Of a stretch of DNA of 64,000 nucleotides, positions 55,964-64,000 are shown piece after piece. Source of the stretch: Marinobacter salexigens (GTDB taxonomy: Bacteria > Pseudomonadota > Gammaproteobacteria > Pseudomonadales > Oleiphilaceae). Position numbers and translations under genes: made by a program. Each line of letters begins with the position of its first letter. Position 1 is the stretch's first letter. The notes beneath the pieces were generated by a model. That model had not been told where the DNA came from and made no database searches. It saw nothing but the letters and a program-made list of their open reading frames with translations. The stretch is from the NCBI RefSeq assembly GCF_002806945.1, contig NZ_NIHC01000003.1, forward strand, positions 558,001 through 622,000, given 5' to 3'.

Positions 55964-58900
55964 TTACTGGACTGCGGGTAGGTCTTTTACAGGGTTGGAT
56001 ATAAAGTTTAAATATAGCCCCCGCTCTGGAATGACTAGCGGTATCTGCTTCTTCACCAAGCCCGCAAGCACTTCTGACTTAACTGTCACTTCAGGTATGT
56101 TCAGGTTGTACTGTTCGATTTGCATGCGCCCGTCATCGAAGAAAGTCACGTCCCCAACCAGGTCCAGCGTGAACTCGTAATTAAACAAGTTGTGCTCTGC
56201 TGTTAGGATCGACTTGAGGCGCAGGCCCGGTGCATCAAGGAAAACATCCACCTTTGTTTTGAAAACAGACTGGCCCTCATCATCTTCAATGATATAACCC
56301 GGGATCAGCTGGTCCCTGGGGCATTCGCCGCCACTTGCTACGCACTCAGCATCTTTAGCATACCGCATTCTGAGAATCTGGGGTCCAGTGGTAGAGACAA
56401 TGCTGAAGAGCTCAAGGTGCACGTCCAGCGACGATGTTACGATTGTTGTTGGGTACAAAAGTACCTTTATCGCGTCCTTTCCTTTGTCAGGACCTTCTTC
56501 GATAGTTGTAACGCCAATGACTTCGGTGTTCAGGGCATAAGTTTGATAAATGAACTTATTTCGTTCGCAACTTTCGGTTTCCGTTGAACCGACAGCACAT
56601 CCCACACGAGCCTCTTGCGTCTCACTTCCATAGTTGGTGAGAAGTTTCGCAGCGTTAGCTGATGGCAGATAGCCACCATTGCCGTCCGGCTTATGAGCAA
56701 ATGGTTCGTTTTCCTCATCGATCTGGAAGTCTGCGTTGACGTCGCGAACCGGCAGATTACGCAAGGCAGTAAATACACTGTTTTTTGCTTCTACGCCTTT
56801 GAAATAAATTTTTAGAGACTGAACGGGCTCATTACCTTTTCCTCCTCCGTCATTGAGTCCTTCCAGTAGGTCGGTTTTCAATGGGTAGTTATTGGTTCCA
56901 CAGATTGAGGTCGGCTCAGGCCCGAGACAGTATTGGGAGTATGCAGGTTTAGCGACCTCATCAGTCCCTCTTTTGGATACCAACGTGTACTGGTAGTAGG
57001 CGCCGTCTTCCCAGGCTTTGTCAGGGTAAAAACGAATACGTTGATTGTTTTTTTCCAATCGGCCTTTTACTTCTCCTTTCTCACTCTCGATGTCGCTTCC
57101 ATCGGCGTTTACCTTCCTCACTATAAAGGTTTTACCAAGCTGGATTGACTCGAGGTTCATTGGTTGAGAGAAAACCACCATGATTGGGCGGTCTGCAGGC
57201 ATCTCGCTTACGGGTAGGAAATCTCCACCAGTCGTGGTGTCTTTGCTCGATTCAATAGAGTTCGCGCCTTTTGTGTAGCACTCGCCAAGAATGTTATTTT
57301 CGAAGTCGAGCTGAGCGTAATTTGTTTCGCAAGGGAAACCTGGGTAGGTCGTGAGGGCAACGGGAGGTGCGGCGGCGGGCGCATCGCGCTGGCCATCAAG
57401 GCTGAAGGATAGATCACCCGTCAATACGAAAGGGTTTCCGGCCAAGTCGACTAAGCCTGGAGCTGAAACCTTGTATTGAACACCGGGCTTCAAGCCGCCT
57501 TGCGGGTTCACTTCCGGGTTCGCTGCCGGATTCAGTGTTAAAGTTGTCCCGTCGAGAGCGGTGTTGAGCAGGCCATTGGCTGCGGTAAGCTCTTGACCAT
57601 CTGCATAGAGTTTTACACCTTCGGCGATTGACGCAGGGTCCAGCGGCTCATCAAAAAACAAAATCACTGGATCTCCAGGCCGGTGCATCGACTGCCGAGT
57701 TTTAGGGATGGCATCTGCTGCCCCAGGCGCCCAGCTCACCAATTTGGGTGGTGTGTTGTCCAGTTCGCGAAGCAGTTCTGCATCCAGAACCGATTCAGCA
57801 TCGGTATTTGCCTTAAGGTGGAAGGCAATGGTGGAGTCGGTGTACTCCTGGCCAAGCAGGTTGGGTTCAACCATGCCGATGGCATCAATGGTAAGCACGC
57901 CATCTCTAACCAGCGCTATACCTCGCAGTTCCACGCCCATAAGATCCTGGGAGAGGGCGGCGTTCGGCTGTGCTTCTTCCGTGTTCATGGAAACATCCAT
58001 GAACAAGGTGATTTGCCGGGGAGCATTTATATCGTTGGTGTAGGCGTTCGGGCTCAGGTAGCCGGATGCATCGGAGAGCATGGTTACCTTGATGTCACCC
58101 GTGGTTTGAAGCTGGTTGGTTGCAGCATCAAGAACGGGCACCTTGCCGCCAACGAGCACATCCAGGCTGGTGCTTCGAAGAACACTGCCCTTTGCAATGC
58201 GCAAAGGCAGGGCTTCGGTCGCCTCGAACGCAGGTGCATAAGCAAGCTCGGCGAACAGGTCGCCGGTCTGCTGGGAGGGGCCAGCCACGCCCTGCAGTAC
58301 GGAATTCAGTGTAACGCCATTGATGATCTGGCCGTTGAGTATGGACTTGGTGAGGTTTTCCTCATTGCTCTCGCCGGCTGCCAGGCCGGAGTCAATCGCG
58401 CTTTGCTGCAGAACTACCGTCGGGCCCGTCTCCCGGGGGGTAAAGTTGAACTCACCGTTAAACCGGTTTTCAGCGCTGGAGTCAGTCAGGCTTGCCAGTT
58501 CAGTGAACTTTAGGGTGTAGGTTTCGCCGCTGTTGAGAACGTCGTCTTTGCCGCCGCACTGCACTTGGCTCGGCGCCACGCAAGGGTCAACTGTAATGCG
58601 GTTGCCTTTGGCCAGAACGGTTGCAGGTACTGGCTGGCCATCTTTGTCCAGCAGTTCAATTGTACCGCCAAGTTTTCTCCAGTCCGGGTGTACCGGCTGC
58701 GTCATGGCAAAGCGGAATGTGGAAAAATTGAGCGCCTCAAAGCGCTTGTCGGCTTGGCTGTCATCGGCCGGAACCTTCCAGGCAACATCAAAGCTGTTTG
58801 TGAGGTTCGCTAAACCTGCCAAGCCGGAATAGCTACTCCGGGTATCGAACTGAATACCCGGCTCACCGTCACCATTGGGTGTATCGATCAAGCGATTGCC

Positions 58901-59254
58901 TTCAGCCTTAAGTGGCTCTTTAAAAGCAATAGAATAGCCCGATGCTGTTTTAAGGGATGCGTCTGTGGTCAGTTTAAGGCTCTTTCCGCCGTCAATTTTC
59001 TCAAGACTGAAGTCGATATTGTCAGCGCCAGATGTCAGGCTGATTTTATCCTTCAGATCCTTCTGTTCTTCAATAATCGCATCGGAAAACCGAAGCGCAA
59101 TATCTGTTTTAGGGCTGACATCCGCTTGGCCATCCGCCGGGTACGAGTAGATCACCGAGCCAGGTGTTGTTTTCTGGTTCATGGTCTGTTCATCCCCGCC
59201 ACATGCTGCCAGCAGCAGGGCGGGAATCAGTGCCAGGGTCTTGTTGTACTTCAT
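55964..59254 (-). CDS. aupB: large Ig-like-repeat lipoprotein, AupB-like
   Basis: A 1096-residue lipoprotein. The lipobox LLLAAC puts the lipidated Cys at 18, followed by Gly-Gly-Asp-Glu. At least three Big_5/SbsA-like Ig domains are visible: PADGQADVSPKTDIALRFSD near 40-60, PKLVSWAPG..PVILFFDEPLD near 510-545, and PIMVVFSQPMN near 690. The C-terminal 250 residues form a different beta-rich domain. It starts 13 bp after the FadL-type gene, with GAGGAGAGG upstream. It resembles AupB, the lipoprotein reported with AupA in alkane uptake of Marinobacter hydrocarbonoclasticus; this match is from memory, by architecture. Confidence 0.7.
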   Translation of the reverse strand: MKYNKTLALIPALLLAACGGDEQTMNQKTTPGSVIYSYPADGQADVSPKTDIALRFSDAIIEEQKDLKDKISLTSGADNIDFSLEKIDGGKSLKLTTDASLKTASGYSIAFKEPLKAEGNRLIDTPNGDGEPGIQFDTRSSYSGLAGLANLTNSFDVAWKVPADDSQADKRFEALNFSTFRFAMTQPVHPDWRKLGGTIELLDKDGQPVPATVLAKGNRITVDPCVAPSQVQCGGKDDVLNSGETYTLKFTELASLTDSSAENRFNGEFNFTPRETGPTVVLQQSAIDSGLAAGESNEENLTKSILNGQIINGVTLNSVLQGVAGPSQQTGDLFAELAYAPAFEATEALPLRIAKGSVLRSTSLDVLVGGKVPVLDAATNQLQTTGDIKVTMLSDASGYLSPNAYTNDINAPRQITLFMDVSMNTEEAQPNAALSQDLMGVELRGIALVRDGVLTIDAIGMVEPNLLGQEYTDSTIAFHLKANTDAESVLDAELLRELDNTPPKLVSWAPGAADAIPKTRQSMHRPGDPVILFFDEPLDPASIAEGVKLYADGQELTAANGLLNTALDGTTLTLNPAANPEVNPQGGLKPGVQYKVSAPGLVDLAGNPFVLTGDLSFSLDGQRDAPAAAPPVALTTYPGFPCETNYAQLDFENNILGECYTKGANSIESSKDTTTGGDFLPVSEMPADRPIMVVFSQPMNLESIQLGKTFIVRKVNADGSDIESEKGEVKGRLEKNNQRIRFYPDKAWEDGAYYQYTLVSKRGTDEVAKPAYSQYCLGPEPTSICGTNNYPLKTDLLEGLNDGGGKGNEPVQSLKIYFKGVEAKNSVFTALRNLPVRDVNADFQIDEENEPFAHKPDGNGGYLPSANAAKLLTNYGSETQEARVGCAVGSTETESCERNKFIYQTYALNTEVIGVTTIEEGPDKGKDAIKVLLYPTTIVTSSLDVHLELFSIVSTTGPQILRMRYAKDAECVASGGECPRDQLIPGYIIEDDEGQSVFKTKVDVFLDAPGLRLKSILTAEHNLFNYEFTLDLVGDVTFFDDGRMQIEQYNLNIPEVTVKSEVLAGLVKKQIPLVIPERGLYLNFISNPVKDLPAVQ

Positions 59255-59267
59255 GGCAAACCTCTCC

Positions 59268-60617
59268 TCAGAACTTCAGGGTAACTGAGCCGCTTACAAT
59301 GTGAATGTCGCCGTCTGCTGTTACGTCGGTATCGGTTACTACACCGTTGGTGTCGGTGGATACCACCGTGAAGTCGCGCTTTTTCAGCTGCTGGTATTGA
59401 TAGCCCAGGTCAAGGCGAACAGGGAAGGCCAACAGGCGGGTGCGATCGTAGGTGGCGCTTATGCCGAGGCCAACGATCAGCTTGTCATTGTCCATATAGT
59501 TGATTTCGGGATTGCGCGTGGTTTTAAGAGGGGATTCCTCATAGGCCACACCGCCCCGCACCGAGAAGTTTTTGTTGAGGTCGTACTCGGCCCCAAGGCG
59601 TGGTATCAGGATGTCATCAAACTTTATCCGGCTGGCAGCAGGGGTTGTGGACTGGTTTTTGATGGTGTCGCCTTTGAAAATATTCGACAGCTCAGACCAG
59701 TTCTGTTGCTCAATGCTGCCCCCAATGCGCCAGCCATCGCCCTTGTACTGAGCGCCGAACCCAATGGTTTCGGGCTGATAGGAGTCGATGGTTGTTACCG
59801 CCAGGCTGAGGCCGGGGTCGGGAATGGTTTGTGTCACAATGATGCTGGAATCAACAGTTGTAGATGCAGATGACTTGGTGCGGTAGGTGAAAGCCGTTTC
59901 CCAGCCTTGCAGAAAACAGTCGCTGTCAGGGCAGAAGGTGCTACCAAGATCGATGCTGGTACCAAGAATAGTTTTGAGCTGGGGCTCGGCATCAACTGCC
60001 AAACGCTCCCGGCTGGTTTCGCCGCCGAGTGTAGAAACAGCTTCAAGGTTCGCCGTTGCATCCAGGGTGATACGAAAGGACGCTCCCACCGAAATGCCTC
60101 GCCATATTGGTGTGGCGCCGCCCAGGTTAAGGAACAGAGGTTCTCTTCCATGCTGCAGGAACTGACCGGTTTCTGATGTTCGTGAATCGAAGGCCATCAT
60201 TTCCTGGCCGTACTTTTCTACACCGGCAATGAATCCCAGGTAGAGCGGGTGGTCAAAACGGGTCAGGGATCCCAGGTTGGTTTTCATGCCAATCAATACG
60301 TGCTGGCTGGGTGAGCTGGACACCACGTCTCCATTGGCGTTCGGGTTTTTGGCCCGCAGCTCCTGCTCGGAATGCAGGATGCCTGAGGTCAGTTCACCAC
60401 GTTCGTCCCGGGTTAGGGAAGCCGGGTTGTAATAGGTAACAGAAACCTGGTCGTTAAACATGGAGAGAGACTGGGCGGTAGCAACATCTATGGGCATTAC
60501 GCCATAGGTTGTACCTATGTTGCCCATGCTGGCAGAGGCCGACATGGCGAAAGTTGTGGATACCGCTGCAACCGCAAGGCTCAGCGCCCGTACTGATAAC
60601 CGGGTGGTGGGAACCAT
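59268..60617 (-). CDS. aupA: FadL-type outer-membrane porin, AupA-like
   Basis: A 449-residue beta-barrel with a signal peptide (cleavage near SASAS, about residue 29). The FadL hallmark NPASL follows a hatch-like stretch (TYGVMPIDVATAQSLSMFNDQ), the barrel ends with a terminal Phe, and a Cys pair occurs in FCPDSDC (about 237-243). It is upstream of the large lipoprotein gene by 13 bp, and both share a terminator. The pair resembles the aupA-aupB alkane-uptake operon of Marinobacter; the alternative is a general OmpP1/FadL transporter of lipids. It is distinct from the FadL-like gene at 30641. Confidence 0.72.
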   Translation of the reverse strand: MVPTTRLSVRALSLAVAAVSTTFAMSASASMGNIGTTYGVMPIDVATAQSLSMFNDQVSVTYYNPASLTRDERGELTSGILHSEQELRAKNPNANGDVVSSSPSQHVLIGMKTNLGSLTRFDHPLYLGFIAGVEKYGQEMMAFDSRTSETGQFLQHGREPLFLNLGGATPIWRGISVGASFRITLDATANLEAVSTLGGETSRERLAVDAEPQLKTILGTSIDLGSTFCPDSDCFLQGWETAFTYRTKSSASTTVDSSIIVTQTIPDPGLSLAVTTIDSYQPETIGFGAQYKGDGWRIGGSIEQQNWSELSNIFKGDTIKNQSTTPAASRIKFDDILIPRLGAEYDLNKNFSVRGGVAYEESPLKTTRNPEINYMDNDKLIVGLGISATYDRTRLLAFPVRLDLGYQYQQLKKRDFTVVSTDTNGVVTDTDVTADGDIHIVSGSVTLKF

Positions 60618-60899
60618 TAATACACTCCATCTATCGCGTTGTTTTTATACTCTTATCGCGCGTTCATCACCTTGGGTGTGGGCAACTTTGCACGACTGGT
60701 ACCTTGACTCGGGCGGCAGTGTATTCAGCTTGCTCTGGCAGGACGTTGGCATGATTGACATGGGAGCGTGTCGAAATGACCATTCCTGGTGAGTTGTTTC
60801 AATAAAGCTATTTAAAAACAGATGGTTATCGTTATATTAAATTTACGATACGCTTGGGGATTGCGGGGAGGAGGGGGGATGGCAATTGGAGGAGGGTAA
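60618..60899. other. gene-free upstream region of the aupA-like gene
   Basis: No coding frame was supported. The stretch near 60800-60850 is AT-rich, and a GGAG lies eight bases before the aupA-like ATG. I could not assign a convincing promoter, operator or small RNA, although this gap must hold the control region of the operon. Confidence 0.5.
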
Positions 60900-60927
60900 C
60901 AAGCCCCACATCATTTTGCGGGGCTTG
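60900..60927 (-). terminator. possible terminator of the ydcH-like gene
   Basis: CAAGCCCC and GGGGCTTG form an 8-bp stem with a loop of about 12 nt, just downstream of the DUF465 gene. The T run after it on the minus strand is very short (TTACC), so termination efficiency is uncertain. Confidence 0.5.
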
Positions 60928-60943
60928 CAGAAGCTCGCCGGGT

Positions 60944-61201
60944 TCAGCTTGCCATTGAGGCTTCATAGTCGCGGATCATGGCATATAACTGATCTTTCAG
61001 ACTTAACCGCTTCTTTTTCTGTTCCTCCAGATACTCGTCGGAAGTGGTCTCCACTCCCTGTTCTATGCGGTAAACTTCATGATCAAGGTCGTGATAGGTT
61101 TCGAAGAGTTTCGCAAAATGCTGATCGCTTGTCTTCAGGGTATGAATTGTCTCCTTGGACTCCGGGAGGTCATGGGCAAGATCGTGTTTTTCAAGTGGCA
61201 T
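60944..61201 (-). CDS. DUF465/YdcH family small coiled-coil protein
   Basis: An 85-residue acidic helical protein. The motifs PLEKHDLAHDLPE..IHTLKTSDQHFAKLFETYHDLDHEVYRIEQGVE and LEEQKKKRLSLKDQLYAMI match DUF465 (YdcH), which forms helical hairpins. Its role is unknown. It lies 45 bp after the OmpA-like lipoprotein gene on the same strand. Confidence 0.9.
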   Translation of the reverse strand: MPLEKHDLAHDLPESKETIHTLKTSDQHFAKLFETYHDLDHEVYRIEQGVETTSDEYLEEQKKKRLSLKDQLYAMIRDYEASMAS

Positions 61202-61246
61202 TCGTTAGTGCTCCTTGGTTAGCGAAACAAACAGTTCAGTTCGAGT

Positions 61247-62056
61247 TTACCGCTCCTGGATATTCCCGTCTTTATCGGAGATGACAATTTCTACCCGGCG
61301 GTTTTGTTGCCGGCCTGCGGAGGTGTCATTACTGGCGACAGGGTGCTCTTCTCCAAAGCCTCTTGTCTCCACCCGGCTTCGGTCAATACCTTTTGAGACC
61401 AGTTCATCGCGAACCGCCTGGGCGCGGCGCTCGGACAGCTGTTGGTTATAGGTTTCGTCACCGGTGCTGTCGGTGTAGCCTTCCACCCTCACTCTTCTGT
61501 CTTCATACTCCCTCATGAACTCAGCCAGCCGCCCGATGGTTTGCTCACCGGAAGATTTCAGGTCGGCTTTGTTGAGGTCGAAAAGCACATCGCCCAGTGT
61601 CAGTACCATGCCACGGTCCGTTCGCTCAGCCTGTAGCTCTTCCATTCTTTTGCGCAGCATTTCAGCTTCTTTACGGGCCCGTTCGGCTTCACCGGAGCGT
61701 TTGTCAAGCATCAGGGTGCGGCGGCGCTCTTCTGCGGAATCAATCTGTTTTTGCAGCCTTGCGCGCTCTGCTTGTTCACTGGCAATCTGGGCGTGGCGGT
61801 TGGAAAGATAGGCCGCATGTTCAATGAGCACGATGTCTTCGCCCTCTTGCAGCAAGGACTCTGCACGATTCAGTTCGTCTCTTGCACTACGCAATTGACG
61901 GTCGCCGCTGCGGGCAACATCCGGATCATCTTTAATTTTGGCATAAGACGCGCGAGCTTCATTTACCATCGCGTTTTCAGACGGCGCTGAAGCACAGCCG
62001 GCAATCATGACTGACAAGCCCATCGCCATGCCCAGTGTTATGTTGCGTTTGTTCAT
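61247..62056 (-). CDS. OmpA-like lipoprotein with DUF4398 N-terminus
   Basis: A 269-residue lipoprotein with lipobox VMIAGC (Cys near 21). Residues about 30-110 are a DUF4398-type helical part, then a coiled coil (RLQKQIDSAEERRRTLML), then an OmpA peptidoglycan-binding domain with the core VEGYTDSTGDETYNQQLSERRAQAVRDEL and ETRGFGEEHPVASN, including Asp and Arg residues for diaminopimelate binding. It anchors the outer membrane to peptidoglycan. The gene follows a second DUF4398 lipoprotein gene by 26 bp, suggesting a two-lipoprotein envelope unit. Confidence 0.92.
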   Translation of the reverse strand: MNKRNITLGMAMGLSVMIAGCASAPSENAMVNEARASYAKIKDDPDVARSGDRQLRSARDELNRAESLLQEGEDIVLIEHAAYLSNRHAQIASEQAERARLQKQIDSAEERRRTLMLDKRSGEAERARKEAEMLRKRMEELQAERTDRGMVLTLGDVLFDLNKADLKSSGEQTIGRLAEFMREYEDRRVRVEGYTDSTGDETYNQQLSERRAQAVRDELVSKGIDRSRVETRGFGEEHPVASNDTSAGRQQNRRVEIVISDKDGNIQER

Positions 62057-62082
62057 AACAATCTCCTTTCCAGATGGGGCGG

Positions 62083-62457
62083 TTACTGGTCTTGATTGAT
62101 TTGCTGGCGCAGAGACTCAATATTGCCATTGATCTCCTCTACGGCGTGCTTAGCCTTCGCAGTGTCCGCACGTGCTCCCGCAAGCTGTGCATCAACAGCA
62201 GCTTGTTCGAGTAGCCGCTCGGCCTGTGAGTACTTTTCCTGTTCAATCAAATTTTTAGCGTCGGCCACTTTGTTCTGGGCATTGTTGAGCAGAACAGGCT
62301 CGAATTCGCGGGCGTCTGCCGCAACGGCCTGCTGAAGAGAGCTCTCTGCGGATTGAAGGTCGGAATCCGGCCGTTCGCCAGAGCTGGCGCAACCACCCAA
62401 GGTGAGCACTAGTCCGGCAATGCCGGTGGTGTATAACATCGATTTATGCTTCTTCAT
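62083..62457 (-). CDS. DUF4398 lipoprotein
   Basis: A 124-residue lipoprotein with lipobox LTLGGC (Cys at about 23) and a DUF4398 helical body (ESSLQQAVAADAREFEPVLLNNAQNKVADAKNLIEQE), then a coiled-coil end. The ATG at 62457 has AAGGAG seven bases upstream; the longer frame to 62592 is not used. It shares the DUF4398 domain with the next gene and is probably its co-transcribed partner. Confidence 0.88.
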   Translation of the reverse strand: MKKHKSMLYTTGIAGLVLTLGGCASSGERPDSDLQSAESSLQQAVAADAREFEPVLLNNAQNKVADAKNLIEQEKYSQAERLLEQAAVDAQLAGARADTAKAKHAVEEINGNIESLRQQINQDQ

Positions 62458-62811
62458 GCACGGTCTCCTTTCAGCGATATATCTGCTCTGCAGGAAAGTG
62501 CTGGCTGCACGAATACAATCCTGCCGTCGGGTTTGACGGTCACTTACATGAACGGCAAAACGTGCCGTAAAACTGCGGAGTGCCATACGCACCTGTTTAT
62601 AAGGTTAGCAGTCAGCTGGCAATCAACCATGACTGATTTGCAATAAATTCGGGTAGTAGGCCGCTGCGGACAAGCAGCACGACGGTTGTGAAGGGAGCTC
62701 AAGTGGCTGAAATAGGGGCTGTTTGGGCAGTCAGGCGTGGTGTGAATCAGCTGTCACGATGGGTGATTGGGTGGCCGGTAATCAAAATGCGCTGGTAAAG
62801 GTAAGCCGCAA

Positions 62812-62838
62812 ACAAAAAAGCCCGCTCGAAAGCAGGCT
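62812..62838 (-). terminator. terminator of the tRNA transcript
   Basis: On the minus strand AGCCTGCT-TTCG-AGCGGGCT forms a hairpin followed by TTTTTT. It lies 16 bp after the tRNA 3' end. Confidence 0.82.
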
Positions 62839-62854
62839 AAGTTGTTGAAGAATA

Positions 62855-62931
62855 TGGTGGGCCCAGGTGGACTCGAACCACCGACCAAAGGATTATGAGT
62901 CCTCTGCTCTAACCAACTGAGCTATAGGCCC
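62855..62931 (-). tRNA. ileX: tRNA with CAU anticodon, probably tRNA-Ile2 (lysidine)
   Basis: A 77-nt cloverleaf with encoded CCA. The D-arm AGCTCAGTTGGTTAGAGC, the anticodon loop CTCATAA and the T-arm GGTTCGAGTCC are clear. The anticodon is CAU. The acceptor stem has C4:G69 and C5:G68, the pairs that TilS uses to recognise tRNA-Ile2, whereas elongator tRNA-Met has other pairs there. Position beside rpoD also matches ileX of E. coli. If so, C34 becomes lysidine and the tRNA reads AUA; tRNA-Met is the alternative. Confidence 0.8.
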
Positions 62932-63031
62932 GAAAGGCAATGCTTGCTTTAAGAAGTTTCCGGAAGGGGAAACAAAGCGGGCGCCATTATACCGATGAGG
63001 CGCGGCGCCCGCTACTGTTAGTTCTTAAGAA

Positions 63032-64000
63032 TTACCCCTGATTTCCCTGGTCGTCTATAAAGCCGCGCAGGTGATCGGAGCGGGAAGGGTGGCGCAATTT
63101 GCGCAGTGCCTTGGCTTCGATCTGACGGATCCGCTCACGGGTTACGTCGAACTGCTTGCCGACTTCTTCCAGTGTGTGGTCTGTGTTCATCTCGATACCG
63201 AAGCGCATGCGCAGTACCTTTGATTCACGTGCGGTGAGGCCTGCAAGTACGGAGCGTGTAGCTTCGCGCAGCCCCTCTGCCGTGGCAGAGTCCACCGGTG
63301 ATAGAGCCTGGATGTCTTCAATGAAATCTCCCAGGTGGCTGTCTTCATCGTCACCGATGGGTGTTTCCATGGAAATCGGCTCTTTGGCGATTTTCAGAAC
63401 CTTGCGGATTTTGTCCTCAGGCATTTCCATGCGCTCACCCAACTCTTCCGGAGTGGGCTCGCGACCCATTTCCTGTAGCATCTGCCTGGAAATGCGGTTG
63501 AGCTTGTTGATGGTTTCGATCATATGCACCGGAATACGGATGGTGCGGGCCTGGTCCGCAATGGAGCGGGTAATAGCCTGGCGAATCCACCAGGTGGCGT
63601 AGGTAGAAAACTTGTAGCCACGACGGTACTCAAACTTGTCGACAGCCTTCATCAAGCCTATGTTGCCTTCCTGAATCAGATCAAGGAATTGCAAGCCACG
63701 GTTGGTGTATTTCTTGGCGATAGAAATAACCAGGCGCAGGTTGGCCTCAACCATTTCTTTCTTGGCGCGGCGGGCTCGCGCCTCACCAATGGAAACACGA
63801 CGGTTGATTTCCTTGATGTCGACAACCGCCAGGTCCACTTCTGTTTGCACATTCATGATGCGCTTTTGAAGGCGGACGATTTCGTCCATACGCTCATTAA
63901 TAGCGGCAGCGTAGGGTTTTTTGCTCTTGCCAATCTTCTCGCCCCATTCCTGGTTTGCTTCATTGCCCGGGAACGATTTGATGAAGTCTTTACGTGGCAT
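63032..64000 (-). CDS. rpoD: RNA polymerase sigma-70 factor RpoD, C-terminal half (cut by the window edge)
   Basis: The last 322 residues of the housekeeping sigma factor; the frame continues off the window. Region 2 reads [59 protein letters not shown], region 3 follows, and region 4 has the [21 protein letters not shown] helix-turn-helix. [14 protein letters not shown] at the window end is an internal segment, not a start. The 3' end lies 100 bp from the tRNA gene. Confidence 0.97.
   Translation of the reverse strand: MPRKDFIKSFPGNEANQEWGEKIGKSKKPYAAAINERMDEIVRLQKRIMNVQTEVDLAVVDIKEINRRVSIGEARARRAKKEMVEANLRLVISIAKKYTNRGLQFLDLIQEGNIGLMKAVDKFEYRRGYKFSTYATWWIRQAITRSIADQARTIRIPVHMIETINKLNRISRQMLQEMGREPTPEELGERMEMPEDKIRKVLKIAKEPISMETPIGDDEDSHLGDFIEDIQALSPVDSATAEGLREATRSVLAGLTARESKVLRMRFGIEMNTDHTLEEVGKQFDVTRERIRQIEAKALRKLRHPSRSDHLRGFIDDQGNQG

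Noticed and set aside
57683..58513. A 276-codon plus-strand frame inside the large lipoprotein gene
   Set aside because: The minus-strand frame encodes a continuous lipoprotein with lipobox and Ig-like repeats; the antisense frame has no family pattern.

Overview
The window reads as chromosomal DNA of a marine, hydrocarbon-associated gammaproteobacterium, most likely Marinobacter or a close relative. This rests on the gene content (a FadL-type porin plus large lipoprotein pair resembling the alkane-uptake proteins AupA/AupB, a second FadL porin, PilT/PilU, Crc) and on gene orders that I remember from Pseudomonas: trmB..hemW-rdgB-DUF4426-metW-metX, yggT-proC-yggS-pilT-pilU, glnK-amtB/ubiK/yifB, polA/DUF2782, pyrE-crc-rph-yicC-gmk-rpoZ-spoT-ridA and oxyR-recG. 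No insertion sequence, prophage, integrase, CRISPR array or rRNA operon was seen. The genus call is inference from content, not from a search.

Layout. 1-5.4 kb: lactonase-like propeller, thioesterase, MDR oxidoreductase, cation/proton antiporter, tcdA. 5.6-7.0 kb: an ECF sigma factor and its ChrR-type zinc anti-sigma factor behind a recognisable autoregulatory promoter. 7.0-10 kb: divergent speA and speE (polyamines). 10-14 kb: a translationally coupled three-gene cassette (DUF4123 chaperone, alpha/beta-hydrolase, membrane-anchored beta-propeller) that looks like an orphan type VI secretion effector module. 14-16.1 kb: glnK-amtB under a sigma-54 promoter. 16.3-24 kb: ubiK, yifB, trmB, hemW, rdgB, metW, metX. 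23.6-25.6 kb: a lone dynamin-like GTPase. 25.8-30.5 kb: yggT-proC-yggS and divergent pilT-pilU. 30.6-36 kb: FadL porin, polA, DUF2782, phasin-like protein. 36-40.3 kb: DUF4124/pyrE, crc, rph, yicC. 40.3-43.5 kb: an accessory block with a deletion-fusion pseudogene. 43.6-52.8 kb: gmk-rpoZ-spoT-ridA, oxyR-recG, and a YbaK-HDOD protein. 53-60.6 kb: a stand-alone molybdopterin oxidoreductase, then the aupBA-like pair. 60.9-64 kb: ydcH-like gene, two lipoproteins, tRNA(CAU) and the 3' half of rpoD.

Most neighbours form tight operons with ATGA/TAATG overlaps, and several gene pairs converge on rho-independent terminators. Two intergenic gaps (pilT-pilU and crc-rph) carry the same kind of element: a perfect 27-bp inverted repeat of unrelated arm sequence around a conserved ~53-nt core that itself forms a hairpin. 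These two elements, the 10-14 kb cassette and the 56-60.6 kb lipoprotein-porin operon are the most interesting parts of the window. Homology statements come from reading motifs and from memory of families; no database search or structure prediction was run.
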